Source: Cytospora piceicola
Taxonomy: Eukaryota; Ascomycota; Sordariomycetes; Diaporthales; Cytosporaceae
Reading direction: 5' to 3'
Assembly: GCA_023375675.1 (NCBI GenBank)
Contig: JALQBC010000028.1
Coordinates: 248,001 to 312,000, forward strand
DNA: 64,000 nt
Position 1 is the stretch's first letter. Every line of letters starts with the position of its first letter. A program made the position numbers and the translations under genes. This document shows positions 1-9,522 of this stretch, one piece after another. The notes beneath the pieces are model-generated. The model saw nothing but the letters and a program-made list of their open reading frames with translations. It had not been told where the DNA came from and did no database searches.

Positions 1-91
1 GTAAGATAAACTATAAATATACTACCGATACGACTACAGTTAAATAAACAGAGGACTATTAGGCGTAATAAAAGCTAGACGATTAAGACTC

Positions 92-250
92 GAAGGCCGA
101 AGGTCGAAGGTTAAAAGCGATATAAAGACAGACGGCTACGATTAGACTCGAAAGTCGAAGGTTAAAGGTCGAGGGTCGAGGGTCGAGGGCTATATAGAGA
201 CAGAGAGATAGCTACGATTAGACTCGAAGGCTAGATTTAAAGGTCGAAGC
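92..250. repeat. Heptamer minisatellite (GGTCGAA/GGTCGAG)n inside copy A
   Basis: Imperfect 7-bp units (ggtcgaa, ggttaaa, ggtcgag) occur in short runs, interrupted by two copies of a gctacgattagactcgaa segment. The T/C and A/G variation between units is what C-to-T change on either strand would give. The same array, more degraded, lies in copy B near 59,700-59,830. Confidence 0.7.
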
Positions 251-267
251 AAAACTCACGATATATA

Positions 268-402
268 TATCAGCTTTAAATACACTCTAAAAACATATAT
301 TATACTCGAGATGTACTCCAGAAACAGGCCTTAGACTCGAAAATACACTCTAGAAACAGGTCTTAAACTCGAAAATCTGCTCCAGAAACACTGTCTCAGG
401 AG
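268..402. repeat. About 31-bp tandem repeat, roughly 4 copies
   Basis: Four imperfect units run through this stretch, each built around tacactcYaRaaacagg followed by YcttaRactcgaaa. The unit length is about 31-32 bp. The second and third copies are the best matched. A degraded version is visible in copy B at about 59,855-59,945. Confidence 0.6.
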
Positions 403-438
403 TTAAGACCTACCAAAATCGGAAATTATCGCCTCTCG

Positions 439-1140
439 TTATCGAGGCAGGCCATGTGGGCTCATATCAGGAAGCATAGAGATGGCCTTTTCGTTCTTGC
501 AGACCACTTCCCACTCATCGTCTCCAAGCTTTCTGAACGAGGCAGTTGACCAAGGCTCCCATCCCAGCAGGCCATAGTCGATGGTCTCAGCCAGCAAGGA
601 CTCTTCACTCGTGGGCATGGATTCCCCCTTCCAAGGACATAACAGCCTGGTCTCCATGGGAAGGATGCAAGTCTGGAGACTGGGAAACTGGCTTAGCAAA
701 AGCCCAGGTGCCCCATAGTCAAGCCAGTCCCTTTCGGGGCCGTGCAAGTGCTCGTGATGGTGCGATCTGCCGAAATATCCGACGAGCATCTCACGAAACT
801 TGAATCCTCTGACAAGGCCCAATTCTTTGACATGAGCCTTGGTGAAGTCCGAGACGTTCTTTATGGAATCAAGAGAGGAGCAGGTTTCGAAGACCATACG
901 AGTTTCCGCGTAAAAGATGGGCCTGGCCTCGTCGTAGGCCTGACGACAGGTGAGCAGTAGTTGCCACTGATCGGTAGCTTGGAAGGTGTTCTTGCTGGTA
1001 TCCTGGATGACCTTGGCGCCCTTGAAGGTGAAACTATAGATCATGTCGCGGATCTCTCTGGGGACGCCATCGAGCAGCAGGCACGAGGGACCCTGGGACA
1101 ACGGGTCGCTGACGACCGCTCGGTCGGTCGGGCTGGCCAT
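439..1140 (-). CDS. 2EXR/F-box-like fungal hypothetical protein
   Basis: Single-exon gene of 233 aa, starting at the ATG complementary to 1138-1140. The N-terminal half carries the pattern of the large fungal 2EXR/F-box-like family: a LDGVPREIRDMIYSFTF segment (about residues 24-40) followed by LLLTCRQAYDEARPIFYAET (about 61-80). In this family that pair marks a short helical module, often compared with an F-box. The rest has no motif I recognise. No signal peptide or membrane segment is visible. The biochemical function of the family is largely unknown; a substrate-adaptor role is only an analogy. The gene ends about 15 bp from the edge of the dispersed repeat to its left, so its 3' UTR probably runs into that element. 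I am confident that it is a gene and moderately confident of the family. Confidence 0.75.
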   Translation of the reverse strand: MASPTDRAVVSDPLSQGPSCLLLDGVPREIRDMIYSFTFKGAKVIQDTSKNTFQATDQWQLLLTCRQAYDEARPIFYAETRMVFETCSSLDSIKNVSDFTKAHVKELGLVRGFKFREMLVGYFGRSHHHEHLHGPERDWLDYGAPGLLLSQFPSLQTCILPMETRLLCPWKGESMPTSEESLLAETIDYGLLGWEPWSTASFRKLGDDEWEVVCKNEKAISMLPDMSPHGLPR

Positions 1141-2142
1141 GGTTGGATGGGTGGATGTCGCTTTTCGAGTAATTAGGTACTAGAATGTACGATTGAGAAG
1201 AATTGAGTGGTCGAGGGGTGAGAGCTGGTCGGGCGCAGGCAGTATCGATACGTTGTGAAAGTACGAGGAGGAGCTTGAGACGACGGGTTGGACTGTCTGA
1301 GAATGGCCTCGTTTGTCTGGAAGGCAGTCGTTCTGGACTTGGTCTGTGAACTTTGCACAGGCCCAATGTTTTGTCGTGTGTTTTGTTCTCGAGAGAGCTC
1401 TCTTGAATGTTACCTCTTCACACAAGACCGTGTCGAGACAACTCCGCTCTTTGAGGGATAAAGAGACGTGATAGTAGCCCCAAAGTGTGTGGGCTGGTAG
1501 CGTGGTATTTTAAGGTTGAGGACGGGAGCCTTGGTAACCAAAAGAGCCGTGACGAGTTTATCAATGGAAGTATTCACTGTATGGAACAGCTACCTAGGTA
1601 CCTACTAATAAGCAGGTGCCTGAATGGGTAGTTGCAAACGACTGGGCAGGGCTACTGCCATCAAGGTAAAATGGTAAAGAGCCGGCCGACAACAATAATT
1701 GCAACCAATAATCGTATCGGCAGACAGCGACCCGCGCCTACCTACCTAAGTACTTACTTGAGTAGGTATATAAGTACATACATGGCATCACGTGTTACCT
1801 CACAGGCAACCATTAAGAAGATCGCGGGGACAGGCCGATGGAACATATACCGAGTTTCAAGTCGGCCAGTTTGTATCACTTCCTTTCAATCCTCCCCATA
1901 GTGTCTCCTTCGATGTCCTTAACAAGCCTCAACAACAATCAAGAAATACTATCCGGTCCTTGAGCTCAAGCGTTGGATTTGATCCAGCCCTGGAGCCATC
2001 TACATACCGAAGTATCTAGGTATACACAAGGTGACTAGAAGGTTCTTGGCACTAATATATCTTTCTCAGGAAGAGTAGGATGTTACTGATTGACAGGATT
2101 CAAGCTTAGTTATTCAAACAGTAATCTATAAAGCACTGCTCA
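1141..2142. other. Intergenic: 5' flank of the 2EXR-like gene and 3' flank of the FAD monooxygenase
   Basis: No gene is supported here. The right part holds several variants of a palindromic ACCTAGGTACCT-type motif: around 1,590-1,605, an imperfect inverted repeat at about 1,740-1,768 (cctacctaagta / tacttgagtagg), and another variant near 2,010. Short ORFs rich in Thr/Tyr/Ser across this motif are by-products of it. The remainder is unremarkable promoter or UTR sequence. Confidence 0.5.
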
Positions 2143-3494
2143 TCAACTCGCTAGGGAGTCCAACGCCTGCACAAAAGCTGCCTGAACGTCGTGTTCATGT
2201 ATCCACGACGGATCATATCGATTCTTCATACGCGCTCTCAGCTCCTCGTCCGTCTGCACCTCACCAAGCCTCTCGACCTTCTTCGCATTCTGCGCATGCA
2301 CCACCGCCATGACCTTGTCGGTGTGCCCCTTGCGCGTCCTCTCGTAGATCCGCAGCGCCCTCGCGATGTCCTCCCCATCAGGCGGCACCGGCGAGCCCTC
2401 CCCCGCCCCAGGCGGGAAGACATGCGAGACCGACGCCGCAAACGCCCACGCGTCGTCGAGCGCCAGGCTGCCCCCCGCGGCAAACGCGCCCCCGTGGGCG
2501 TGCGCCGCGTCCCCCGCGAGGGTCACCCGCCCGCCGCCCAGGACCCACGTGTCGAGGGCGCGCGCCGCCGAGTTGGGGTACACCCCCGTCCAGGGCGTCG
2601 CGTCGACGATAGAGCGGTAGCGGGGGTGCCAACCCTCGTAGAAGCCGCGGAGCACGCTTGGGTCGCCGGCCGAGTCCCACTCCGCGCCCCGGTACGGCGC
2701 GTCGGGGGCGTCGGGGTCGCCCTGGTGGGACCCCACGACCGTGAAGAGGCCCCGCCCGAGCCGGGACACGAAGAGGGTCCGGTCGGGCCCCCAGACGTGC
2801 TCGGCCTCGTCGGGGAGGTCGGGCACGTGCGCGAGGTGCGAGGCGGGGAAGACGGACCGGAAGGCCACCCAGCCGGTCCAGGCCGTCCGGGAAGTCGGCA
2901 CGAAGAGCGTCCGCACCCTGGAGTGGATGCCGTCTGCCCCGAGGATGATGTCGGCGGATGCTGTGGTGCCGTCGCTGAAGGTGATGGTCTGCTTGTGGAG
3001 GGTCTCGTCGAAGGCGACCGACTGGAATGTCTTGTTTAGATGGATCCTGGACGGGTCGACGTGCTCGGCGAGTGCTTGTTGGAGGTGAGCTCTGTAGAAC
3101 CGTGCGGTCAAGTGGCGCTGGTCGACTTCGCCCTTGTGGTTATCTGCTGATACTATCTCGCCGGTCTTATAGTGACTAAGTCCAGCCTGTTAGTATGCAG
3201 AGCTACAGTCTCTCGACATGGACGAGTGGAGCGGAGTTACCGGTAGATCATGGGATGCCTCGATTTGTTCCGGAAGGCGATATCAGGGCTCAAAGCATTT
3301 TCCACACCCAGTCTATCCAAGGTCCTCATTCCATTGGGACCCAGCGCGATCGAAGCCCCAATCTCCCTGAGCTCGCCCGCCCGTTCGTAGATTTGCACGT
3401 CGATGCCTGGGTGGTTCTTGAGCGCGATGGCGGCGCCGAGGCCGGCTATGCCAGAGCCGATGATGGCTATTTGGATTTTCGGTGTTTCTGCCAT
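2143..3494 (-). CDS. FAD-dependent monooxygenase, salicylate-hydroxylase type
   Basis: Two exons, complement of 3241-3494 and 2143-3175, 428 aa. The 65-nt intron starts GTAACT, has a CTAAC branch site and ends TTAG; splicing splits an Arg codon and keeps frame. Family features seen: a Rossmann FAD motif G13-x-G15-xx-G18 near the N-terminus, the GADG motif at about residues 164-167 (followed by IHSRVR), and the second FAD/ribityl motif GDAAHAHGGAFAAGGS beginning at 306. These define class A flavoprotein hydroxylases, which use NAD(P)H and O2 to hydroxylate aromatic or heteroaromatic substrates such as salicylate or hydroxynicotinate. The substrate cannot be read from sequence. No signal peptide or C-terminal membrane anchor is visible, so it is probably cytosolic. 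Exon 2 is very GC-rich around 2,400-2,850, which creates long antisense frames. It diverges from the MFS transporter across a 532-bp shared promoter, suggesting joint catabolism and uptake. Confidence 0.88.
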
Positions 3495-4026
3495 GATTTA
3501 CTTGCTCCAAATAGAACTTGGCTTCACAACATTATACCTTGCAGGTTGTCTACGGGGCTCATTATACTTGTAAGTCAACGTAGTGGCTGCTCCTGCGTAA
3601 CCGGCATCCGCGATGGCGTGAGAGGAGACATATATGGCGAGGTCTTATCAGATCAACTCCCATATCATCCCACCACAACGGTCGGATAGTTGTACTCAAC
3701 TACCGATAGATAGGGGTTCCTTCGCCATTCAGGCGGGGCATCGCGAGCGATATTCCAGGGAGCCAGGTATATTTTTGGGAGTAAGTTCAGCGAAATCGAT
3801 AACCCGGGATGCTCCCTGAATTCGCCATTCATGCAGGGCGTCGCGAGTGATGGTGTAACCAGCCATGCTGCTCGAGAGCCAGGTTGGAAAAAAGAGGCTC
3901 CAATCCTCTGGTCTGTTGAAAAAGACCCAAGGAGCTTGAAGCAAATCAACGACGTTGCTAATCCATATTGCTATCCGTCGTTATACCTCCACCTGCCAGT
4001 CCACGGCCCAGCAAGCACACTTAGTA
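3495..4026. promoter_or_regulatory. Divergent promoter between FAD monooxygenase and MFS transporter
   Basis: This 532-bp interval separates two head-to-head start codons and must hold both promoters. It contains four HGATAR-type GATA motifs: TTATCA at 3645-3650 (minus strand), CGATAG at 3704-3709, AGATAG at 3708-3713 and CGATAA at 3797-3802. These match the site recognised by AreA/NIT2 nitrogen regulators. It also contains a duplicated 31-bp element (separate entry). No clear TATA box is seen. The regulatory reading is inferred from motif matches only. Confidence 0.6.
3721..3851. promoter_or_regulatory. Duplicated 31-bp promoter element with TCGCGA core
   Basis: Two direct copies start at 3721 and 3821, exactly 100 bp apart, and match at 27 of 31 positions by eye. 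Both open with TTCGCCATTCA and carry the 6-bp palindrome TCGCGA followed by G-Y-GAT. Between them lies an imperfect inverted pair, TTCCAGGGAGC at about 3753-3763 and GCTCCCTGAA at 3811-3820. A gagccaggt string follows each copy at different spacing. The placement in a divergent promoter suggests paired binding sites for a pathway regulator, but no factor can be named. Confidence 0.6.
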
Positions 4027-6000
4027 ATGGCGTCGTCCAAAGCACCTTTCGAGACCACCACCTCTAGCGAAGATGGGGAATCTGCCGTAGTGGTGCCGAA
4101 GCTGCTTGATCGTTACGCAGACGAGAGTTACAAGCTCCTGTCCCAGGTCAAAGTCGAGCCACCCACGCCGGAGGAGGTAGAGAGGATACGCAAGAAATGT
4201 GTCCGCTGGGTGATACCCTTTATCTGCCTTGGATATCACTTGATGTATGTGGACAAGCAGACTGTAAGTGATCTCCAGGTTTAGCACAATTGGCCGCCAG
4301 CTGACATCCTACCAGCTCGGTAGCTCTTCTATACTCGGGATCCTCGACGATGCCCACTTGAGCACTTCCCAATACAACTGGCTCTCTTCTGTCTTCTACA
4401 TCGGTTATTTGGTGGCCGAGATACCGCAGAACATGGCACTGCAACGCTTTCCCGTGGCGAAGTACCTGGCAATAAACCTCGTTATCTGGTGAGTTCCCGG
4501 TTGGACCATCATCACAATTCGCTTCTTTGAGGGGTTGAGCTGACTTGCCACTTTTCTACGATCCAGGGGCAGCATCTTGTTGTTACACATCCCCTGCAAC
4601 AGCTTTGCCTCTCTCCTCGCCGTCCGGATCCTTCTAGGCCTAGCAGAAGCGTGTATTGTGCCGGCCTTCCTGATCATTCTGTCCATGTTCTTCACCTACG
4701 ACGAGCAAGGGGTGTTGATGCAGATAATGTGGGCTTGCGGAAACTCCAGCCCTATAACGTCTGGCTTGTTGTCGTACGGGGTTCTTTTCATCGACACAGG
4801 CAGCTTTGCGCCTTGGAAATGGTTTATGGGTTAGTGGATACTCTTCATTCCATGCATACGCACAAGAAAGCAACTCACACTTCTCGCAACAACCACAGTC
4901 ATCACAGGGAGCCTCACAGTGGTGTACGGCGTCTTAGTCTGGTTCCTCTTCCCGGACAACCCAGCATCCGCTCACTTCCTGACCAAAGAGGAGCGTGCAC
5001 AGTCCATTATGCGCATCGCCTCGAATCACTCAGGCATTGAGCAGAAGCGCTTCAAGAAGTCCCAGTTCATCGAGGCCCTCCAGGACCCAAAGACCTGGCT
5101 CTTCTTCCTCCACGCATGGTCTCAGGAGATGGCCAATGGCTTGACGAACCAGTACTCGCTCATTATCAAGTCCTTTGGCTTCAGCACGCTCGAGACGACC
5201 CTGCTGGGCTGCATCAACGGCCTGACGGCCATCGCCTCCCTCGGAGCAGCGGCTATCATACTCTCCAAGACGAAGAACGCGCGGGCGTGGTTGTCAGCTG
5301 CAGCATATATACTGCCGATTGTCTCTTGTGTCTTGCTGATTGCACTGCCTTGGAGTAACCGAGCGGGCCTGTTGGCTGCTATTTATATCCGGGCCCCTGG
5401 AGGGATCGCGTACAGCGTGGTGATGATCTGGGCCGCGAACTGCTCGGCCGGGCACACCAAAAAGACTACGGGTAAGTTGTTCCAAATATCCCAAAAGAAC
5501 CTTCCCGGGTTTTTGGAACAAAAAATGGGACGTTTCTGCTTTACCAGTATTATTTCGAGGTGCTAACCATCGATACTCAAGTGATCGCCCTCTACCATGT
5601 CGGCTACGGGCTCGGCAATATCCTCTCGCCTCAGTTGTTCCAGGGCAAGTACAAGCCCAGGTACATTGTCACCTGGTGGGTGATCTTGTGGGTTGCGTGC
5701 GTATTCCCTATGTTTCTGGTGTTGTACCTGCGTTACTACCTGAACAAGGAGAACAAGAGGCGCGATGCTCTTGCTCAAAGGGGGGAAATTAGGGAGACGG
5801 GACTTGTAGAACATATTGACGAGAGTGGCAACCGGACGCAAGAGGTGGTTGATGCGAGGCAGTTGGACCTCACGGACCGGGAGAACCTGGCATTGTAAGT
5901 GCGACCCATCACCCCCCCCCCCTACCCCGGGGCGTCTTCCTGGAGAGAGTTGATTTGGAAACGCCGTGTTCTGACACCCAACAGCCGCTACGTCCTGTGA
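4027..6000 (+). CDS. Dal5/allantoate-permease-type MFS transporter
   Basis: Six exons: 4027-4263, 4316-4488, 4567-4829, 4899-5471, 5582-5894 and 5985-6000, giving 524 aa. All introns are GT-AG (52, 78, 69, 110 and 90 nt), several with clear CTAAC/CTGAC branch sites. The protein matches the anion:cation symporter (Dal5) family: an N-terminal RKCVRWVIPFICLGYHLMYV helix, DKQTLGSSSILGIL, the loop NWLSSVFYIGYLVAEIPQN, then WKWFMVITG and FPDNPASAHFLTKEER before the central loop, and HTKKTTVIALYHVGYGLGN. It should have 12 membrane segments and sit in the plasma membrane. Characterised relatives import allantoate, nicotinate, pantothenate, biotin or similar carboxylates. The final 16-nt exon restores the C-terminal FRYVL typical of the family; reading through instead ends in ALAL. 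An in-frame ATG at 3955 exists, but 4027 gives the usual family N-terminus. The substrate is unknown; the divergent FAD hydroxylase suggests an aromatic acid. Confidence 0.9.
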
Positions 6001-7239
6001 TATATACAGATCCTGGAGGCTGTGGAGCCTGTAGAACTCTACCTGTCTCGTTAGATTTAACGTCACCTCATCTCATACTATACACAAATTTGGTTCACCT
6101 CCAACATCCTCTGGTATATTATTCGTTGGACCGAGTTACCTACTGGTCTGGTCATGATGTATTCAGTATCTCAAAGGAGAGGAGAGGATCCTCCGAGGTG
6201 TAAGTCTGTCTTGTTACTGATATATTCGCGCCAATATCATATCTACGTGTACATATATAAAATGCACAAAACCTTATAGCGCGCACGTTATAATACACAT
6301 GAGCTATCATGGCTTGTTTGTCAACACGTAAAATTTACGTAGATTTCCCGTCTTGACTTCCCGCGCGAGTATTGTAACTTGACTGCTAACTTCGCCTCCT
6401 CATACATCGGACATCCTTGATTTTGACTGCCCTGTCTGCTGTTTATGTACTGGTTTCGGCAGCGTCTTGGTGGCCATGTGGCCATGTAAGGCAGAACTAC
6501 TCTCCGGCGGTTGGCCGCTGGAATAGAGCGACATCGAGAGCTCTGCTGGAGAGTCTCGAACGGCCATAGACAGTCAGACCAGCGAATACGATACCATGGC
6601 TTACAAGTTGAGGCAAAATCGTCATCGAATCCAGGATGCATCATCTACGGATCCGTACTATGTACCGGTAAGCGGCCGAGTACCCGAGCAGCCGAGGGAC
6701 GGCGTTGTTTTAATAATAGCTTTAGGCTGTTGGTGGCGTCCTGGCCTGGTCCAGAAGCGTGCAGCCCCCGTTCTAGGTGCAGACATCCAGCGACACCCCC
6801 TGTAACTGCGGCTGATTTTGGGTATTTTAGCGGCTTTCCTGCCTAGACTCAATCTCGCTTCAGGTCAAACAACCCAATCGGCATTATTGTTTTTCAAGCT
6901 TAACATACGAGCTTGCTTGGCGCCGCAACCACAAGAGGAATGGACAAAGAAAAAGAAAGGCGTGCCCAAAAGGACCGTCGAGAAGCGTCCAGGGTCACAG
7001 TCATACCTGTTGGGCCCTTTCTTCTTTGCTGCCTATTCCGTGATAATGTTCCGTCCAAGCGACAAGGTTGGAATGTTGGAAGTACATACACCATGCTCGT
7101 GGCATCGTGACCTTCATCTTCACCTTCACCTTCCGACTTCCGCCTCCTCTCTATCCTCACTGTCTACCTCCCTCACCAGAGTTCGCGACTCCCTTCGCTG
7201 CCACTCGTTTCCTCCTTGTCTCCTGTCGCCGTCTTCAGT
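6001..7239. other. Intergenic: MFS transporter 3' flank and promoter of the protease-like gene
   Basis: No supported gene. Short ORFs around 6,320-6,850 on both strands overlap one another, have no recognisable motif and no coherent splice sites. The last 140 bases before 7240 form a pyrimidine-rich tract (repeated CTTCACCTTC and CCTCC blocks), the usual look of a fungal 5' UTR or core promoter, which supports the start at 7240. A C10-type homopolymer lies near 5,912-5,921, just upstream in the last intron of the transporter. Confidence 0.5.
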
Positions 7240-9212
7240 ATGAAGACATCCATTCGTTTGGCGCTTATTGGCGCCTTCATAAACGCAGCGGCAGCCGTGG
7301 TCCAATTTCCCTTCGCTAAGCATGCCAACACCGGGCACATTTCGGCCTCGTCCACAACTCGTCGTGCTCTGAATACGGATGTCTTCTTGGGTGACATGGC
7401 CTATATCGCCAATGCCTCGATTGGGACGCCGGGCCAGACTGTGTCACTTGTTCTCTCGTCGTCGACAACGGACACATGGGTCATCGATACTCGCTCGGAT
7501 TACTGTGAACCTTACTACGTTGACGATGACGATAACGATAGTGCCGATGCTTCGGAAACGACGTCCTGTGTCTGGGGTACTTGTAAGTCAACCATGCGAG
7601 ACACAACTTGATCGTCCATCATAGTCACTGTCATCATCACTCAGGGGTATTCTTGTGGGCAATATGTACTGACCACTCACCAGTCTCCTCGAACCTGTCG
7701 TCTAGCTACATGCCGCAGACTTCAAGTTACAGTGACAACGGCTACGACTACGACCACGACCTCGATGTAACATACGACGATGGTACATATGCGTATGGCG
7801 TGTATTTTAACGACACTATTAGCCTGGGTGGCGCCACTGTGTCGGACTTCGCCATGGGCTTGGTCAACGAGTCGAGCAGGTACATGGGCGTACTAGGCAT
7901 CGGCTATAACGATAGCACATACTCCAACCTACCGGACCGTCTGCAGGAACAAGGTTTAATCAACAGCACCGCGTACTCGATCTGGGTGGACGACGAGCAA
8001 GCCAGCTCTGGAAACCTGCTATTTGGCGCCATTGACACGACCAAGTTCGACGGCAGCTTGACCCGCCTGACGTCCTACTACTCCACCTCCCACTACAAGA
8101 TGACAATCGAAATCGCCGGCATCAATGGCACGACGAGCGACAGTGGCGGCCCCATCGCCATTACGTACAACGACACCGACGACAGCATTTACTCCAGCTC
8201 CAGCAGCTTTTCAAGTAACTACTTGTTCCTCGCCACCTTTAGCCCACCCGACATGCTCTCCACCCTTCCCACTGATGTTGCCTCGCAAATCTGGGACATG
8301 GCCGGCGCCCACTACGACCCAGACCTGGAGCAGGCCGTCATCTCGTGTACGGCTGCCGACGACACCACCACGAACTTTACCATGCAGCTCGGCCAGGGCA
8401 CCTACGGGCCCATCATCACCACGACCATGGCGGACCTGGTCATCCCGGCCGAGGACTTGAAGCTGTCGAGCCTTGGCCAGTATTTTGCCAACGAAGACGA
8501 AAACCTCTGCCTGTTCGGCGTGCAGAACGTCAGCACCATTGGCTACTCGTCCTCCGTCTACACCCTGGGGAGCAGCCTGCTCCGTCGGACATACGCCGTG
8601 TTCGACCTCGTCAACGGCGAGATCGCCGTCGCGCCCGTCAAGTTCGGCGCCACGGCGACGAGCAACATTGTCGAGTTTGCGGCGTACGGCGCCTCGGTCC
8701 CTTCGTCCGTCATGCACTGCATCTACTCGGACTGTTACGAGACATCATCAGGCGGGGCGGGCTTTGGCAGCGACTCCGAGGATGCTGACGACAAGCTGCC
8801 CGCCGGCGTCCTGTCGGTGCCTGCCCTCATTGGGATGAGCTTGGGCATCGGCCTCGGCGCCCTCCTCCTGGGTATTGCTGGCTTCCTCATCTGGAGGCGC
8901 CGCTTGAACAAGAACGCGGCCGGTAGAGAGGGACCGTCGGTGTCCAGTGCCGAGGCCGGCGAGGCTTCCCCTATGATGCAGCCGAGTAATGATGCAGCAG
9001 GGCCTGGTGCAGCCCCTGAGATGACCCAGGCCGCTGTACCACCAGCGGTGGTTGGGGGGAAGGGCAAGGCGCCTGAGGTTTCTACGCCGGCCGCCTTGGC
9101 CTCTGTTGGTGAAGAGAGTGGGGCTTCTGCGGCTCCTGAGGCCTCTGCAGCCCACGAGACGGGTGCCCAAGATACCAGTGCTGTTCACAGTACAACAGAC
9201 CACGCTTTATAG
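7240..9212 (+). CDS. Membrane-anchored aspartic-protease-like protein, catalytic Asp residues missing
   Basis: Two exons, 7240-7582 and 7684-9212 (101-nt GT-AG intron with a CTGAC branch), 623 aa. Residues 1-19 form a signal peptide. The body follows the pepsin/yapsin (A1) fold pattern: YIANASIGTPGQTVSLVL at about 55-72, a Cys pair around the activation-loop region, YDDGTYAYGVYFNDT, GVLGIGY, and the C-lobe signature LGSSLLRRTYAVFDLVNGEIAVAP. However, the first active-site DTG is SSS (73-75), and the region where the second D-[ST]-G should fall reads LFLATFSPP (A298-F300). It is therefore probably not a peptidase. A single membrane helix lies at about 494-518, followed by RRR and a cytoplasmic Ala/Glu/Pro-rich tail of about 100 aa, so it is type I. 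Many N-x-S/T sites suggest N-glycosylation. The ATG at 7240 is preceded by a CT-rich leader. A receptor, adhesin or chaperone-like role is possible, but this is not known. Confidence 0.85.
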
Positions 9213-9522
9213 CGTATTAATTTTGATTTCAAATCGAGGCAGTAATGGATGCGAATGAGGTATTGGGCATAGCTTAGCGTTGCATTTATGGAAATGATAC
9301 CCTGTTATATACTCACCTACTGAGGGAGCCAGTACTAGTTCTCAAAGTAATAGACGTGACCGACCAGCTACAAAGACGAGGTAAGACGAGCCTCCTTTTA
9401 TGGATTAAAGCCTTGTTGACTTTCGACAAGCTTGCTGCTCTCAGAAATTTTGGGGTCCGCTCTTCGGTATGGCATTTCTACAGGCAACACAACATGAGAG
9501 TATACATCAGACTACCTGGCTC
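9213..9522. other. Convergent 3' intergenic region
   Basis: This 310-bp gap separates the stop codons of the protease-like gene (+) and the permease (-). It must carry both 3' UTRs and polyadenylation sites. I see no RNA gene, repeat or ORF worth calling. Confidence 0.5.

Larger units (their letters stand above)
1..425. repeat. Partly RIP-mutated dispersed repeat, copy A
   Basis: This AT-rich stretch aligns by eye, in the same order and orientation, with bases about 59,600-59,955. Shared landmarks include a block ending in ctattaggcgta, a run of GGTCGAA/GGTTAAA heptamers, taaagacagag, gctacgatta, and a terminal cctacc followed by an A-rich stretch. Similarity is lost just after the cctacc motif, which sets the right boundary near 425; the left boundary lies outside the window. 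Copy A keeps CTCGAAGG where copy B has CTTAAAGG, so A is less mutated. No protein-coding potential is seen. It ends within about 15 bp of the stop codon of the neighbouring minus-strand gene. Confidence 0.75.

Noticed and set aside
1632..2019. Two short plus-strand ORFs containing a TYLSTYLSRYISTYM-like string
   Set aside because: The string comes from the repetitive ACCTAGGTA-type intergenic motif; no family resemblance.
2191..3039. 282-codon plus-strand ORF, Arg/Pro/Val-rich
   Set aside because: It is antisense to the GC-rich second exon of the FAD monooxygenase, where stops are rare in every frame. No protein motif.
6321..6846. Overlapping ORFs of about 107-111 codons on both strands between the transporter and the protease-like gene
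   Set aside because: No motif, no supporting splice sites, mutually overlapping, and Arg/Pro/Ser-rich as random frames are.
8211..8717. 168-codon minus-strand ORF antisense to the protease-like gene
   Set aside because: It lies opposite a clearly coding exon with family motifs and has no motif of its own.
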